A stretch of 38,284 nucleotides of DNA, from positions 1 through 38,284 of the forward strand of contig QZIP01000048.1 in assembly GCA_003599595.1 (NCBI GenBank), given 5' to 3'. This document shows positions 8,534 to 16,643 of this stretch, one piece after another. Positions within the stretch are counted from its first letter, which is position 1. Each line of letters opens with the position of its first letter. The DNA comes from Candidatus Parcubacteria bacterium. Lineage in GTDB: Bacteria; Patescibacteriota; Microgenomatia; Levybacterales; GWA1-39-11. The translations under genes were made by a program, and so were the position numbers. The notes beneath the pieces were generated by a model that saw only the letters and a program-made list of their open reading frames with translations, searched no databases and was not told the DNA's origin.

Positions 8534-8539
8534 ATTATA
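8534..8539 (-). promoter_or_regulatory. -10 box for the DUF2207-lemA unit
   Basis: TATAAT on the minus strand, five bases from the ATG. No consensus -35 stands out (TTTTGA about 16 bases upstream is the best). Confidence 0.55.
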
Positions 8540-8681
8540 TCTAGTCACGTTTAACTCAAAATTTAATAACCTGTAGCTTAAATCGTAAATTTATATTTAA
8601 ATGATCTCACATCCCACTATATAACTCAAGTGTTTTGGTTTCAGAGCTAAACACTTCTCTTCTGGAGATAACTTCTATGAC

Positions 8682-8742
8682 TTTCCCTAGGTTTAAACGT
8701 AATCAACCTGGGAGGTTGCCCAGCTAGGCAACCTAGGGGAAA
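8682..8742. repeat. Dispersed palindromic element, copy 1 (inverted orientation)
   Basis: An outer stem TTTCCCTAGGTT (8682-8693) pairs with AACCTAGGGGAAA (8730-8742) with one bulged base. Inside are AACCT-GGG-AGGTT and a further AGGTT/AACCT pairing, so several hairpins compete. The core 8704-8739, read on the minus strand, matches the elements at 24761-24795 and 26389-26422. The rest of the gap 8543-8856 shows nothing beyond the pyrG promoter region. Confidence 0.7.
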
Positions 8743-8856
8743 AACGGTTAGTTTAAAATTCCAAGCATATAATTTCCAGTTTGCTTTTAGAGCTTGAACC
8801 CCTCTTTTAAAAAACTCCTGATTGACTAACGGGATGGTGTTTTGCTAATATAAATC

Positions 8857-10542
8857 GTGCCGCCAACAGATAATAAAAACAAAAGAACCAAATTTATTTT
8901 TGTTTCAGGTGGAGTAATTTCTGGAATAGGAAAAGGAATAACTACCGCATCCCTTGCTCTCCTTTTAAAACTCTCAGGCTACAAAGTTGCGCCCATAAAG
9001 TTTGAAAATTACCTAAATCTTGACGCTGGCACCATTAATCCTATAGAACACGGTGATGTGTTTTTGTGTGATGATGGGACAGAAGCAGATATGGATATTG
9101 GAACCTATGAAAAATTCCTCAATGAAGATATGGGTAAAGATAACTTTGTCACAATGGGCAAGATCTACAAAACTGTCATTGATAGGGAAAGAGCTTTTGA
9201 ATATAACGGGGAAGATGTAGAGGCAATCCCCTTTGTCACAGATGAAATTATTAAAAGAATTACAGATTTAGGAAAGAAAAAAGACGCAGATATTATAATT
9301 ATTGAATTGGGTGGAACAGCAGGGGAGTATCAGAATATTTTTTATTATGAAGCTTCAAGAATATTGGACCTTAGAAAGCCAGGAGATGTAATTCATGTCC
9401 ACGTAAGCTATGTCCCTGTTCCAAAACATTTAGGTGAACCAAAAACAAAGCCAACTCAGCTTTCTGTTCAAACCCTTAATTCTATGGGAATTCAGCCGGA
9501 CTTTATAATTGCAAGGTCAGACAAGGCACTTGATAAAAGAAGACTAGAAAGATTTGCACTTTTTTGCAATATGTATACAGAAGACATTATCACAAGTCCG
9601 GACGTTGAAACGGTTTATGAGATACCATTGGTCTTGGAAGATCAAAAACTCCCTCAAAAAATACTTAAAAAATTAGGACTTGAAGTAAAAGATCCTGATG
9701 TAACTTTATGGAAAAACTTAATAGATAAGATAAAATCACCAAAAGAGAAAACAATAGAAATTGCTATTGCAGGAAAATATTTTTCAACAGGGGACTATAA
9801 GCTCAAAGACTCATATGCCGCTCTGTTTGATGCAATTGATCACGCAGCTTGGGAAGCAGGGGTCAAAGTAAAAACAAAATGGATAGACTCACAGGAAATT
9901 GAAAAAAAAGGAGAAGAGATTATTGGAAATCCTGATGGGATAATAGTTCCTATAGGTTGGGGAGAAAGAGGTGCAGAAGGCATGATTGCTGCAGCATCTT
10001 ATGCAAGAAAAAAGAAAATCCCATATTTAGGACTTTGTTATGGAATGCAGCTTGCTGTAGTTGCATTTGCGCGCGACGTGTTAGGATGGAAAGACGCAAA
10101 CACAACAGAAGTTGACCCTAATACCCCTCATCCTGTAATTCATCTTATTCCAAAGCAAAAAGAAGTTATGGAAAGAAGGTCTTATGGGGGAACCATGAGA
10201 CTGGGAGCATGGGAAGAAGAAGTTAAGCGGGATACTCTGGCTTACAAAATATATAATAAATACAATTATTTCAAAGACAAAGAAAAGGGAATAGTCTTAG
10301 AAAGACACAGACATAGGTATGAGTTTAACAAAGAATTTGAAGAAGAATTTGCACAAAAAGGTTTAGTCATTTCATCCAAGTGTGTTCTGGAAGGACTAAC
10401 TGAAACAATTGAATTGTCTCAGGAGGAACATCCTTTTTACTTTGGTACCCAAGGCCATCCCGAATACAAAAGCAGACCAACTAATCCGCACCCAATTTTT
10501 GTAGAATTTGTGCAAAAAGCAAAAGAACAAAAAGCCTTCTAG
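8857..10542 (+). CDS. pyrG: CTP synthase (divergent)
   Basis: Converts UTP to CTP with ATP and glutamine. The N-terminal synthetase domain begins KFIFVSGGVISGIGKGITTA (about residues 12-31, P-loop), followed by KFENYLNLDAGTINPIEHGD, where most bacteria have KLDPYLNVDPGTMNP. The glutaminase domain has GLCYGMQ with the nucleophile Cys near 394 and HPEYKSRPTNPHP with His534/Glu536. The oxyanion-hole segment reads PIGWGERGAEG instead of the usual GGFGxRG. Length 561 is slightly above the usual 535-550. All catalytic residues appear present, so it should be active, but the family member is unusual. Start is GTG at 8857, with AT-rich TAATATAAAT directly before it, consistent with a leaderless or very short leader. 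Confidence 0.96.
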   Translation: MPPTDNKNKRTKFIFVSGGVISGIGKGITTASLALLLKLSGYKVAPIKFENYLNLDAGTINPIEHGDVFLCDDGTEADMDIGTYEKFLNEDMGKDNFVTMGKIYKTVIDRERAFEYNGEDVEAIPFVTDEIIKRITDLGKKKDADIIIIELGGTAGEYQNIFYYEASRILDLRKPGDVIHVHVSYVPVPKHLGEPKTKPTQLSVQTLNSMGIQPDFIIARSDKALDKRRLERFALFCNMYTEDIITSPDVETVYEIPLVLEDQKLPQKILKKLGLEVKDPDVTLWKNLIDKIKSPKEKTIEIAIAGKYFSTGDYKLKDSYAALFDAIDHAAWEAGVKVKTKWIDSQEIEKKGEEIIGNPDGIIVPIGWGERGAEGMIAAASYARKKKIPYLGLCYGMQLAVVAFARDVLGWKDANTTEVDPNTPHPVIHLIPKQKEVMERRSYGGTMRLGAWEEEVKRDTLAYKIYNKYNYFKDKEKGIVLERHRHRYEFNKEFEEEFAQKGLVISSKCVLEGLTETIELSQEEHPFYFGTQGHPEYKSRPTNPHPIFVEFVQKAKEQKAF

Positions 10543-10564
10543 TTTATGCAAGTGTTAAAGAACA

Positions 10565-10592
10565 TTGAAATTTCCCAAGATTATAGTATAAT
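10565..10592 (+). promoter_or_regulatory. Promoter for rplS
   Basis: TTGAAA (10565-10570), 16-base spacer, TATAAT (10587-10592). It would give a leader of roughly 95 bases before the ATG at 10696. Confidence 0.65.
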
Positions 10593-10695
10593 TAACGTTG
10601 ATTGGGTTGATAAACATTGTTAAAGAGCCATATTTCACGGATGAGAACCTGTGAGATCTAGAAATTTTAATAATGCGCCAATCTCAATCATTATT

Positions 10696-10965
10696 ATGGA
10701 AAATTTTGTTGAATTTAAAGAAGGAGATTCGATTAAGGTGTCCCAGAAAATTACAGAAGGAAAGAAGGAGAGGGTAACTTCTTTTTCTGGTGTTGTGACA
10801 AAAATAAAAGGCAGTGGGGAAAATAAAACTTTCACAGTAAAACAGACCCTGGAAGGGATTGAGGTTGAAAGAATTTTTCCTATTTGCTCGCCAGCAATAG
10901 CTTCCATTAGCCGCATAGAGGATATGCGCAAAAAAAAGAAAAGAAATAAAAAAAAGAAAAAATAA
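10696..10965 (+). CDS. rplS: Large-subunit ribosomal protein L19 (bL19), short form
   Basis: Structural protein at the 30S-50S interface. VEFKEGDSIKVSQKITEGKK, FSGVVTKIKG and VERIFPICSPAI match the L19 core; family members usually read F.GDTV.V..KI.EG.KER and ERIFP.HSP.I. I chose ATG 10696 because family similarity starts there (89 residues); a GTG at 10651 would add 15 residues. The tail ends in a run of lysines (MRKKKKRNKKKKK) in place of the usual RR.KLYYLR segment, so the protein is shorter than the typical 115. It sits 2 bases ahead of the YraN-like gene, an association that is common in bacteria (rplS-rnhB-yraN). Confidence 0.9.
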   Translation: MENFVEFKEGDSIKVSQKITEGKKERVTSFSGVVTKIKGSGENKTFTVKQTLEGIEVERIFPICSPAIASISRIEDMRKKKKRNKKKKK

Positions 10966-10967
10966 CC

Positions 10968-11321
10968 GTGACATCTCTTTCAACAGGTAAAATAGGGGAA
11001 GAAAAGGCCGCAGAACACCTCAAGAAATTAGGATACAAAATTGTTTCTAAAAATTTCCGCACCAAACTTGGAGAAATTGACATAATCGCCTTGGAAAAAG
11101 AGATACTTATTTTTGTAGAGGTGAAAACAAGAACAAGTTTGCTATATGGACATCCTGCAGACGCTGTCACTGCAAAAAAACTCAGATCACTTATAAAAGC
11201 TTGTCATATTTTTTTAAGCAAGGAAAAGCAATATAAAGATTTTAGGATTGATGTTTTGGAAGTATTTTTACTTGACACTTATAACTACAAAATAAATCAC
11301 ATAAAAAATATTACTATCTAA
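10968..11321 (+). CDS. YraN/UPF0102 family putative nuclease
   Basis: A 117-residue protein of the restriction-endonuclease-like fold. G.IGEEKAAEHLKKLGYKI at the start, GEIDIIA near residues 35-41 and FVEVKTR near 49-55 supply the D...ExK catalytic set (Asp38, Glu51, Lys53). The family role is unproven; a nuclease acting on DNA recombination intermediates is the usual guess. GTG start at 10968, two bases after the rplS stop, so the two genes are co-transcribed and perhaps translationally coupled. Length is typical. Confidence 0.9.
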   Translation: MTSLSTGKIGEEKAAEHLKKLGYKIVSKNFRTKLGEIDIIALEKEILIFVEVKTRTSLLYGHPADAVTAKKLRSLIKACHIFLSKEKQYKDFRIDVLEVFLLDTYNYKINHIKNITI

Positions 11322-11371
11322 TTTTACCCACACTTCATTGCCAGACATACATGATAATGTAAATGTTGTTG

Positions 11372-11398
11372 TTGACAAATTACTTTTTGTGATATAAT
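11372..11398 (+). promoter_or_regulatory. Promoter of a leaderless gene
   Basis: TTGACA (11372-11377), 15-base spacer, TATAAT (11393-11398). Transcription would begin at or next to the ATG at 11405. Confidence 0.7.
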
Positions 11399-11404
11399 AA
11401 CTTT

Positions 11405-12136
11405 ATGGTAGAAGATAAAAACAGTTCAAAAAAAAGTTCTTCAACAGCCGCCAGGACAAGAGCAGATAAGGCCTCAGCAGTTAAAAATCTTGAAGTAAAG
11501 AATGAAAGCATAGACAACGTAAAAGAAAGTCAGGAGAAGTTAGTTATAAAAATAAACATAAGCAAATCAAAGATCCCATTAATTGTATTATTTGTTGTTT
11601 TGCTGGGTGCCCTTTATTATTTTAAAAGTCTTTTTTTGGTTGCTGTGGTAAATGGTGAGCCAATATATAGGTATGCAATTGTGCAGGAACTAGAAAAACA
11701 ATCGGGACAACAGGTGACAGGTGCTTTAGTGACAAAAATGCTTATTTTGCAGGAAGCAAAGAAAAAGAATATAAATGTTGCAGAAAAAGAAATTAATGAT
11801 GAAATAAAAAAAATAGAAGATAATCTTTCAAAACAAGGCCAAAAAATTGATGCAGTCTTGACAGAGCAGGGTATTACTAAAAAAGATTTAAGGGAGAGGA
11901 TTCAAATCCAAAAAATTGTTGAGAAACTATTTGCAAAAGATATAAAAGTTACAGACAAAGAAACCAAAGAGTATTTTGACAAAAATGAATCCCTTTTTGG
12001 AGAAGATGCCGAATATGAGAAGGTAAAAGATACTATAGCGCAGCAGCTTCAGCAGATAAAGCTAAATGAAAAATTCCAGAACTGGATAACAGAACTTCAA
12101 AAACAAGCCAAGATTGAATACTTCGTAAGCTACTAA
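11405..12136 (+). CDS. Membrane-anchored SurA N-terminal-domain protein
   Basis: 243 residues: a Ser/Lys/Ala-rich cytoplasmic start (1-55), a transmembrane helix at about 57-76, then an extracytoplasmic helical domain beginning VAVVNGEPIYRYAIVQEL, the typical opening of the SurA/PrsA chaperone N-domain, continuing with Lys-rich helices and a final helix LNEKFQNWITELQKQAKIEY that folds back onto the N-domain in this family. No parvulin PPIase domain lies between, so it is likely a chaperone-only version that helps fold exported proteins. It is probably translated from a leaderless mRNA (TATAAT six bases before ATG). Confidence 0.82.
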   Translation: MVEDKNSSKKSSSTAARTRADKASAVKNLEVKNESIDNVKESQEKLVIKINISKSKIPLIVLFVVLLGALYYFKSLFLVAVVNGEPIYRYAIVQELEKQSGQQVTGALVTKMLILQEAKKKNINVAEKEINDEIKKIEDNLSKQGQKIDAVLTEQGITKKDLRERIQIQKIVEKLFAKDIKVTDKETKEYFDKNESLFGEDAEYEKVKDTIAQQLQQIKLNEKFQNWITELQKQAKIEYFVSY

Positions 12137-12259
12137 ATCACCAGAAGTTATTAAAAGTTTGAACCGGGATTTTTGGGTATTTTTTTAATGACTTAGTTAA
12201 AGATATTACAGACAATTTTATTCACAAAATTCATTTACATGTATACCCTTCTTACTGTA

Positions 12260-12276
12260 TCCCGGTTTAACCGGGA
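12260..12276. repeat. Perfect triloop hairpin
   Basis: TCCCGGT-TTA-ACCGGGA, seven-bp stem with three-base loop, in the 243-base gap before the DnaQ-like gene. The same gap holds a weaker GC-rich stem (CCCCCG ... CGGGGG, about 12297-12328). Confidence 0.7.
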
Positions 12277-12379
12277 TCAGACTAGAAGGAGTTATACCCC
12301 CGCCGCTATGAAATGGCCAGTCCGGGGGAAACACATTTTCAAGCGTGAAGGTTATACATTTATAAATTAACTTGAAATT

Positions 12380-13819
12380 ATGCTTCCTAAAGCTCTTGCA
12401 TTTGTTGACATAGAAACTACAGGAACCAGAATAGATTATGACAGGATCATAGAGATTGGTATTATTAGAGTAGAAGAAGATAAGGAAATTGAAACATTTC
12501 AGACATTAATTAATCCTCAAATTTACACCTCTACATATATAGAAAAGATGACCGGAATTAGCAAAGAGGACTTAGAAAGAGCACCGTCTTTTAGCAGTGT
12601 TAAAAACCAAATACTGGAACTATTGATAGATGCTGTATTTGTGGCGCACAATGTCAGGTTTGACTACGGATTCTTAAAAAAAGAATTTAAACAGGAAGAA
12701 ATAACATACTACTCAAAACATCTTTGTACTGTAAAACTTTCAAGATTCTTATATCCCAACTTTAAAAATCATAGCCTGGATGTGTTAATAAGTAGGTTTA
12801 ATCTTCATTGTGCACAAAGACACAGAGCCTTTTCTGATGTAAGGGCAATATGGGATTTTTACAAATTGGCAAAAGAAAACATTTCAGAAACAAAGTTTAC
12901 AAAAGCCTTTAATAAAGCAGTTAAGAAGCCATCAGTTCCAATAAATCTAAAACAGAAAGATCTGGATTCTTTGCCTGAATCTTCAGGTGTTTATATCTTT
13001 TATTCTGAAAAAGGTACTCCTCTCTATATTGGAAAAAGCATAAATATCAAAGAAAGGATACTGTCTCATTTTTCCAATAGCTTGGTTTCTTCACGGGAAA
13101 TGGATTATTACCAGGAGATAAACAGTATAGAGACTATACAAACAGCAGGAGAGCTGGGAGCTTTTCTAACAGAATCAAGACTAATAAAGCAAATACAGCC
13201 AATATACAATAGACAGCTTAGGATAGTTAGAAAGCTATTGATGCTGAAAAACAAGACAAATGACCAAGGCTACAAGACAGTTTTTTCTCAATCTGTAGAC
13301 AATATAGTCTCCGATGATTTAGATAACACTATTCAAATATTCAAATCCAAAAAACAAATAGAAGATTTCTTAAGAAAAATATCACAAGAGCACAATTTGT
13401 GCGGCAAAATTTTAGGCCTGGAAAAAACAAAAGGTGCTTGTTTTGGATATCATCTTGAAAAATGTAAGGGCGCGTGCATTGGAAAAGAAGATCCCCTGCA
13501 TTACAACTTAAGATTTATTGAGGCTATATCTAAAAGCAAGATAAAATCCTGGCCCTTTAAAGGCTCAGTTGTAATAGAAGAGTACAACCCTATTTGGAAC
13601 TTAAAAGAGTTATTTATAGTGGACAAATGGTGTGTGCTATCAAGTATCAAAAACAGTCAAGAAAAAGAAGAATTTAAAGATGAAAAACATATGTTTGATT
13701 TTGATACTTACAAAATCCTAAGTAATTTCATCCTTTCATCTAAAAATCAGAAAAAGATTAAGCAGATGTCAAAAGGATATAATTTAGCTGGTTTTCACTC
13801 TCTTGAGCTTCTTGACTAA
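12380..13819 (+). CDS. DnaQ-like 3'-5' exonuclease fused to a UvrC/Cho-like GIY-YIG nuclease
   Basis: 479 residues in two enzymatic parts. Residues 1 to about 170 are a DEDDh exonuclease: FVDIETTG (Asp10, Glu12), AHNVRFDYGFL (Asp95), and HRAFSDV (His148, Asp153). Residues about 200-285 are a GIY-YIG nuclease: GVYIFY...PLYIGKS (203-220), Arg226 and Glu265, followed by a Cys-containing segment (CGKILGL...GACFGYHLEKCKGAC) as in UvrC/Cho. This architecture is known as the 'DNA polymerase III epsilon / excinuclease Cho' fusion of several bacteria and probably acts in DNA repair or editing. The AT-rich upstream region (TTATAAATTAACTTGAAATT) has no Shine-Dalgarno. Confidence 0.92.
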   Translation: MLPKALAFVDIETTGTRIDYDRIIEIGIIRVEEDKEIETFQTLINPQIYTSTYIEKMTGISKEDLERAPSFSSVKNQILELLIDAVFVAHNVRFDYGFLKKEFKQEEITYYSKHLCTVKLSRFLYPNFKNHSLDVLISRFNLHCAQRHRAFSDVRAIWDFYKLAKENISETKFTKAFNKAVKKPSVPINLKQKDLDSLPESSGVYIFYSEKGTPLYIGKSINIKERILSHFSNSLVSSREMDYYQEINSIETIQTAGELGAFLTESRLIKQIQPIYNRQLRIVRKLLMLKNKTNDQGYKTVFSQSVDNIVSDDLDNTIQIFKSKKQIEDFLRKISQEHNLCGKILGLEKTKGACFGYHLEKCKGACIGKEDPLHYNLRFIEAISKSKIKSWPFKGSVVIEEYNPIWNLKELFIVDKWCVLSSIKNSQEKEEFKDEKHMFDFDTYKILSNFILSSKNQKKIKQMSKGYNLAGFHSLELLD

Positions 13820-13835
13820 AAACTCTTAGTATATT

Positions 13836-14276
13836 TTATGAATGTTTTACAACAACGGTGCCTGCAATCTTGTCATGTAGTCCTTGTCCTTTTTTGTCAA
13901 ATATTATCCAAAGATAACCCAACCCTAAAGATAAATTGCAAGCTGTTTTACCCAAGCCCTCTCTTGCAAAAATCCTTGAGGGTCCTATTCTTTTGTGATC
14001 ACTTCTTACTACCTTTAGGCCCATTATTTTTTTTCCAATTGTGGTCTCATGGAAATGAAGCATTGTCATAAAATATAAACCGCTAACAATGCTTCCCAGA
14101 AAGAAAGTAGAGTACTCAAAATTTCTGTAGGCTGGGATTTGGGACAGTATGGTATTTATTGTTGACCCAACAATAGCAAGAAACAGGAAAAGAATTGCTG
14201 TATCTATTAAAAATGCCACAAATCTTTCAAGAGGTGTTCCAAATGTAATTTTTATTAATTTTTTATTATTAGCCAC
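13836..14276 (-). CDS. RDD family membrane protein
   Basis: About 146 residues from the GTG at 14276 (VANNKKLIKITFGT...); an in-frame TTG at 14336 would add 20 residues unlike the family. The RDD hallmark is at FGTPLERFVAFLIDTAILFL (Arg and Asp in the first helix), followed by two more hydrophobic helices and IGKKIMGLKVVRSD, GLGYLWIIFDKKGQGLHDKIAGT, both standard for RDD proteins. The family is of unknown function, possibly transport related. It converges on the DnaQ/GIY-YIG gene with only 16 bases between the stops. Confidence 0.9.
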   Translation of the reverse strand: MANNKKLIKITFGTPLERFVAFLIDTAILFLFLAIVGSTINTILSQIPAYRNFEYSTFFLGSIVSGLYFMTMLHFHETTIGKKIMGLKVVRSDHKRIGPSRIFAREGLGKTACNLSLGLGYLWIIFDKKGQGLHDKIAGTVVVKHS

Positions 14277-14389
14277 AAATATTCTTTTTAAAAAATAATA
14301 CACTTTTAGCGTATGAAATTCCAATACCAATGTCAAGAAAATCTTCTAGCTCATTACCGAAATAGTAGGTAAAGACTGGAAAACTCTGG

Positions 14390-14395
14390 TATAAT
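14390..14395 (+). promoter_or_regulatory. -10 box of a leaderless gene
   Basis: TATAAT seven bases before the ATG at 14403; no clear -35. Confidence 0.55.
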
Positions 14396-14402
14396 TTTCT
14401 GT

Positions 14403-15269
14403 ATGTTAATATTAAAAACCCCAGGTTGGCAAGAGTATCAGCTATTGGATAGCGGTAACGGACTTAGGCTTGAGCTCTTTGGCTCATACACGCTGGTGCG
14501 TCCCGATCCTCAAGCTATATGGAAACCTAGGTTAAATGAATTAGAATGGGAAAAAGCAGACGCAGTTTTTAAGAAAAATCAAGGAGATAAAGGGCAGTGG
14601 GTTTTTAAAAACAAACTGCCTGATAAATGGCAAATGCACTATAAGGATCTGTCATTCTGGATAAGGCTCACACCATTCAAGCACACTGGTGTATTTCCTG
14701 AACAATCTGTTCAGTGGGATTGGATTAAGGGTAAAATTGCAAGCTTAGGAAGGGAAGTTAACCTCTTAAATCTATTTGCCTATACTGGAATTGCCTCACT
14801 GGCCGCCGCTTCAGTTGGTGCAAAAGTTACTCATCTTGATGCGTCGCGCCAGGCAATAGGGTGGGCTAGGGATAATCAGAAAGCATCAAATCTTGTTGAT
14901 AAACCAATCAGATGGATTCTAGACGATGCTCTCAAGTTCACCGAAAGGGAAATTAAAAGAAATATCCGCTACGATGCAATAATAATGGATCCGCCAATCT
15001 ATGGCCACGGCCCCGCAGGTGAAAGATGGGATTTTAATAGAGACTTCCCAAAACTTATCAAAAACTGCCGGAGTCTTTTATCAAATAATCCACTCTTTAT
15101 ACTTGTTAACGCCTATGCAATTTCTTCATCGGCAACAATGCTTGGAAATGTTATAGAAGACTATACAAAAGATATTGGGGGAAAAATTGAAGTAGGAGAA
15201 TTGGCGCTTCAAGAAAAAGGTTCAGATAGGCTTCTCTCCACCGGCATCTTTGGAAGATGGATAAAATAG
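14403..15269 (+). CDS. RlmI/RlmK-like class I SAM methyltransferase
   Basis: A 288-residue methyltransferase related to the 23S rRNA methylases RlmI/RlmK and other COG1092-type enzymes. LLNLFAYTGIASLAAASVGA (about 121-140) is the SAM-binding motif I, THLDAS (143-148) motif II, and MDPPIYG (195-201) the catalytic DPP motif. HTGVFPEQSVQW before motif I is typical of this group. The N-terminal PUA domain of RlmI is not obvious, so the target (rRNA base) is a family-based guess. It is likely leaderless. Confidence 0.85.
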   Translation: MLILKTPGWQEYQLLDSGNGLRLELFGSYTLVRPDPQAIWKPRLNELEWEKADAVFKKNQGDKGQWVFKNKLPDKWQMHYKDLSFWIRLTPFKHTGVFPEQSVQWDWIKGKIASLGREVNLLNLFAYTGIASLAAASVGAKVTHLDASRQAIGWARDNQKASNLVDKPIRWILDDALKFTEREIKRNIRYDAIIMDPPIYGHGPAGERWDFNRDFPKLIKNCRSLLSNNPLFILVNAYAISSSATMLGNVIEDYTKDIGGKIEVGELALQEKGSDRLLSTGIFGRWIK

Positions 15270-15359
15270 CCTTTTAAAACAACAAAAACACTCCTCTCTG
15301 TTAATTCAGAGAAATCCAAATATCAGCACATATGCACCGTGTTACTCTGTTTCCACCAA

Positions 15360-15408
15360 ACATCCTGCGGTTTAATCCGCTAAATAAATCAACCTAATCA
15401 CAGGATGT
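15360..15408. terminator. Stem-loop between convergent genes
   Basis: ACATCCTG (15360-15367) pairs with CAGGATGT (15401-15408), and an inner GCGG/CCGC stem lies inside. It separates the methyltransferase from the converging MscS-like gene; a T-run is missing, so its terminator role is uncertain. Confidence 0.35.
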
Positions 15409-15412
15409 CTGG

Positions 15413-16072
15413 TTACGATTTTTTCCTTACCTTTTCTATTATCTCTTTAGCCGCATCTCTTCCCCCAAGTCCAAAAGCAAGACCTCCCGCAAGAGCAACC
15501 ATGGCAACAAATCCTGCAAATAAGATTCTGATTAGATCACTTGCTATCCCCAATTGGTTGAGGACCACCAAGAAGACAAATATCAAAACAGACCATCTTC
15601 CAACTGTTGCAATTGTTTTTGCTACATCATGAGACAATCCGTGGATTGAAGCAAGAATCAGATTGTAGACTAGTCTAGAAATAACAAATCCTACCAGCAG
15701 GAGCAAGACTGCAACAAATACATTAGGAAGATAAAGCAATAGCCCGTTTAATACTTCTACAAATCTCCCAAGTCCCCAGACCTCTGCAACCGGGACTAAA
15801 AATAGGATAATCACAAACCATCTTATCAGCTCTCCAATGATATCTGCCCAGCCTACACCATCTTTTGCCTGGGGGACACCATATTTATTAAGAAGCTGAT
15901 CAATTTTTAGGAATTTGAAAATCTCTATTACTACTTGCTTAAGAAAAGATGCAATTATTATGCCAAGAAGCAAAACAATAAGCCCGGATACCAGTTTTGG
16001 GATAAATGAAACAATGGAGCCAAGCGCATCATTTAAGGTATTTACTAATGTTTGACCAATTTCCGTCTGCAT
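15413..16072 (-). CDS. MscS-related conserved TM-helix protein
   Basis: 219 residues with four or five transmembrane helices. The repeated pattern PKLVSGLIVLLLGIIIASFL and PNVFVAVLLLLVGFVISRLV corresponds to the 'conserved TM helix' repeat found in small mechanosensitive-channel relatives, and the C-terminus (FVAMVALAGGLAFGLGGRDAAKE) matches the pore-helix region of MscS. The large cytoplasmic cage of MscS is absent. It may be a minimal channel or a membrane scaffold. It has a strong Shine-Dalgarno (GGGGAGGTGA, about ten bases before the ATG), unlike the leaderless neighbours. Confidence 0.85.
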   Translation of the reverse strand: MQTEIGQTLVNTLNDALGSIVSFIPKLVSGLIVLLLGIIIASFLKQVVIEIFKFLKIDQLLNKYGVPQAKDGVGWADIIGELIRWFVIILFLVPVAEVWGLGRFVEVLNGLLLYLPNVFVAVLLLLVGFVISRLVYNLILASIHGLSHDVAKTIATVGRWSVLIFVFLVVLNQLGIASDLIRILFAGFVAMVALAGGLAFGLGGRDAAKEIIEKVRKKS

Positions 16073-16162
16073 TTTTAATTTTCACCTCCCCTCATTTCAG
16101 ATTTACATTACTAGTTAGAGTATGTATTATTTTCTTCTCTTTTGTCAATATGCGGGCTGATC

Positions 16163-16192
16163 TTGTCAAGAAGGTATGATCATTGGTATAAT
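16163..16192 (+). promoter_or_regulatory. Promoter for the first GIY-YIG gene
   Basis: TTGTCA (16163-16168), 18-base spacer, TATAAT (16187-16192), ATG 13 bases on. Confidence 0.6.
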
Positions 16193-16205
16193 CTAATTAG
16201 TCATT

Positions 16206-16442
16206 ATGTTTTACACATATGTTCTAAAGAGCAAAAGGGATGACAAGCTATATGTAGGACATAGTGATAATTTAAAGAATAGAATTCAAAAACACAATAA
16301 AGGATTGGTAAAATCTACAAAAGACAGGAGACCTTTGCAATTGATGTATTACGAAGCCTGTTTGAATGAGAGTAAATCGATTAAGAGGGAACAGTACTTT
16401 AAAACTGGTTTTGGAAGAAGGTTTTTGAAAAATAGAATATAA
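16206..16442 (+). CDS. Small GIY-YIG endonuclease, upstream of tRNA-Lys
   Basis: A 78-residue stand-alone GIY-YIG domain (YhbQ/URI type). YTYVLKSKRDDKLYVGHSDN carries the paired YxY...YVG motif, NLKNRIQKHNKG supplies the conserved Arg and His, and the Glu of KREQYFK (about residue 62) completes the metal site; it ends in GFGRRFLKNRI. All catalytic positions are kept. No DNA-binding module is attached. The gene ends 84 bases before tRNA-Lys, and a paralogue follows on the other side of the tRNA. No Shine-Dalgarno; the mRNA leader would be very short. Confidence 0.92.
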   Translation: MFYTYVLKSKRDDKLYVGHSDNLKNRIQKHNKGLVKSTKDRRPLQLMYYEACLNESKSIKREQYFKTGFGRRFLKNRI

Positions 16443-16480
16443 TAATATCCGTAGTCTCGTAGTATTGGTTTGTGAAATGC

Positions 16481-16531
16481 GGCCCCCGCCCGCCACGCAA
16501 GCCGAGCCTGACGAGGCGTTGCGGGAGGGCC
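16481..16531. repeat. GC-rich stem-loop whose 3' arm enters tRNA-Lys
   Basis: GGCCC, CCCGC and CGC blocks at 16481-16498 pair with GCG, GCGGG and GGGCC at 16516-16531, with a bulge and a two-base mismatch, around an inner GCCT/AGGC hairpin. The 3' arm includes the first bases of the tRNA acceptor stem. Confidence 0.6.
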
Positions 16532-16602
16532 GATAGCTCAATTGGCAGAGCAAAAGCCTTTTAAGCTTTTGGTTCCGGGTTCGAGTCCCGGTCGGCTCAC
16601 CA
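16527..16602 (+). tRNA. tRNA-Lys (anticodon TTT)
   Basis: Acceptor GGGCCGA pairs with TCGGCTC (one G-T), the D-stem is GCTC/GAGC, the anticodon stem AAAGC/GCTTT closes loop CTTTTAA (anticodon TTT), the T-arm is CCGGG-TTCGAGT-CCCGG, discriminator A, and CCA is encoded at 16600-16602. Both ends take part in larger palindromes with outside sequence. Confidence 0.95.
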
Positions 16603-16640
16603 AGCTAAGCTTGGTGAATATCGAGCTCAGCTCGATCACC
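16598..16640. repeat. Two perfect triloop hairpins after tRNA-Lys
   Basis: CACCAAGC-TAA-GCTTGGTG (16598-16616) includes the tRNA 3' end CACCA in its left arm. ATCGAGC-TCA-GCTCGAT (16620-16636) follows and is itself framed by GGTG/CACC. The second GIY-YIG ATG comes three bases later. Confidence 0.85.
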
Positions 16641-16643
16641 ATA

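Noticed and set aside
16542-16643. N-terminal extension of the GIY-YIG gene at 16644
   Set aside because: It would be translated from the tRNA-Lys gene and two palindromes; family similarity starts at 16644.
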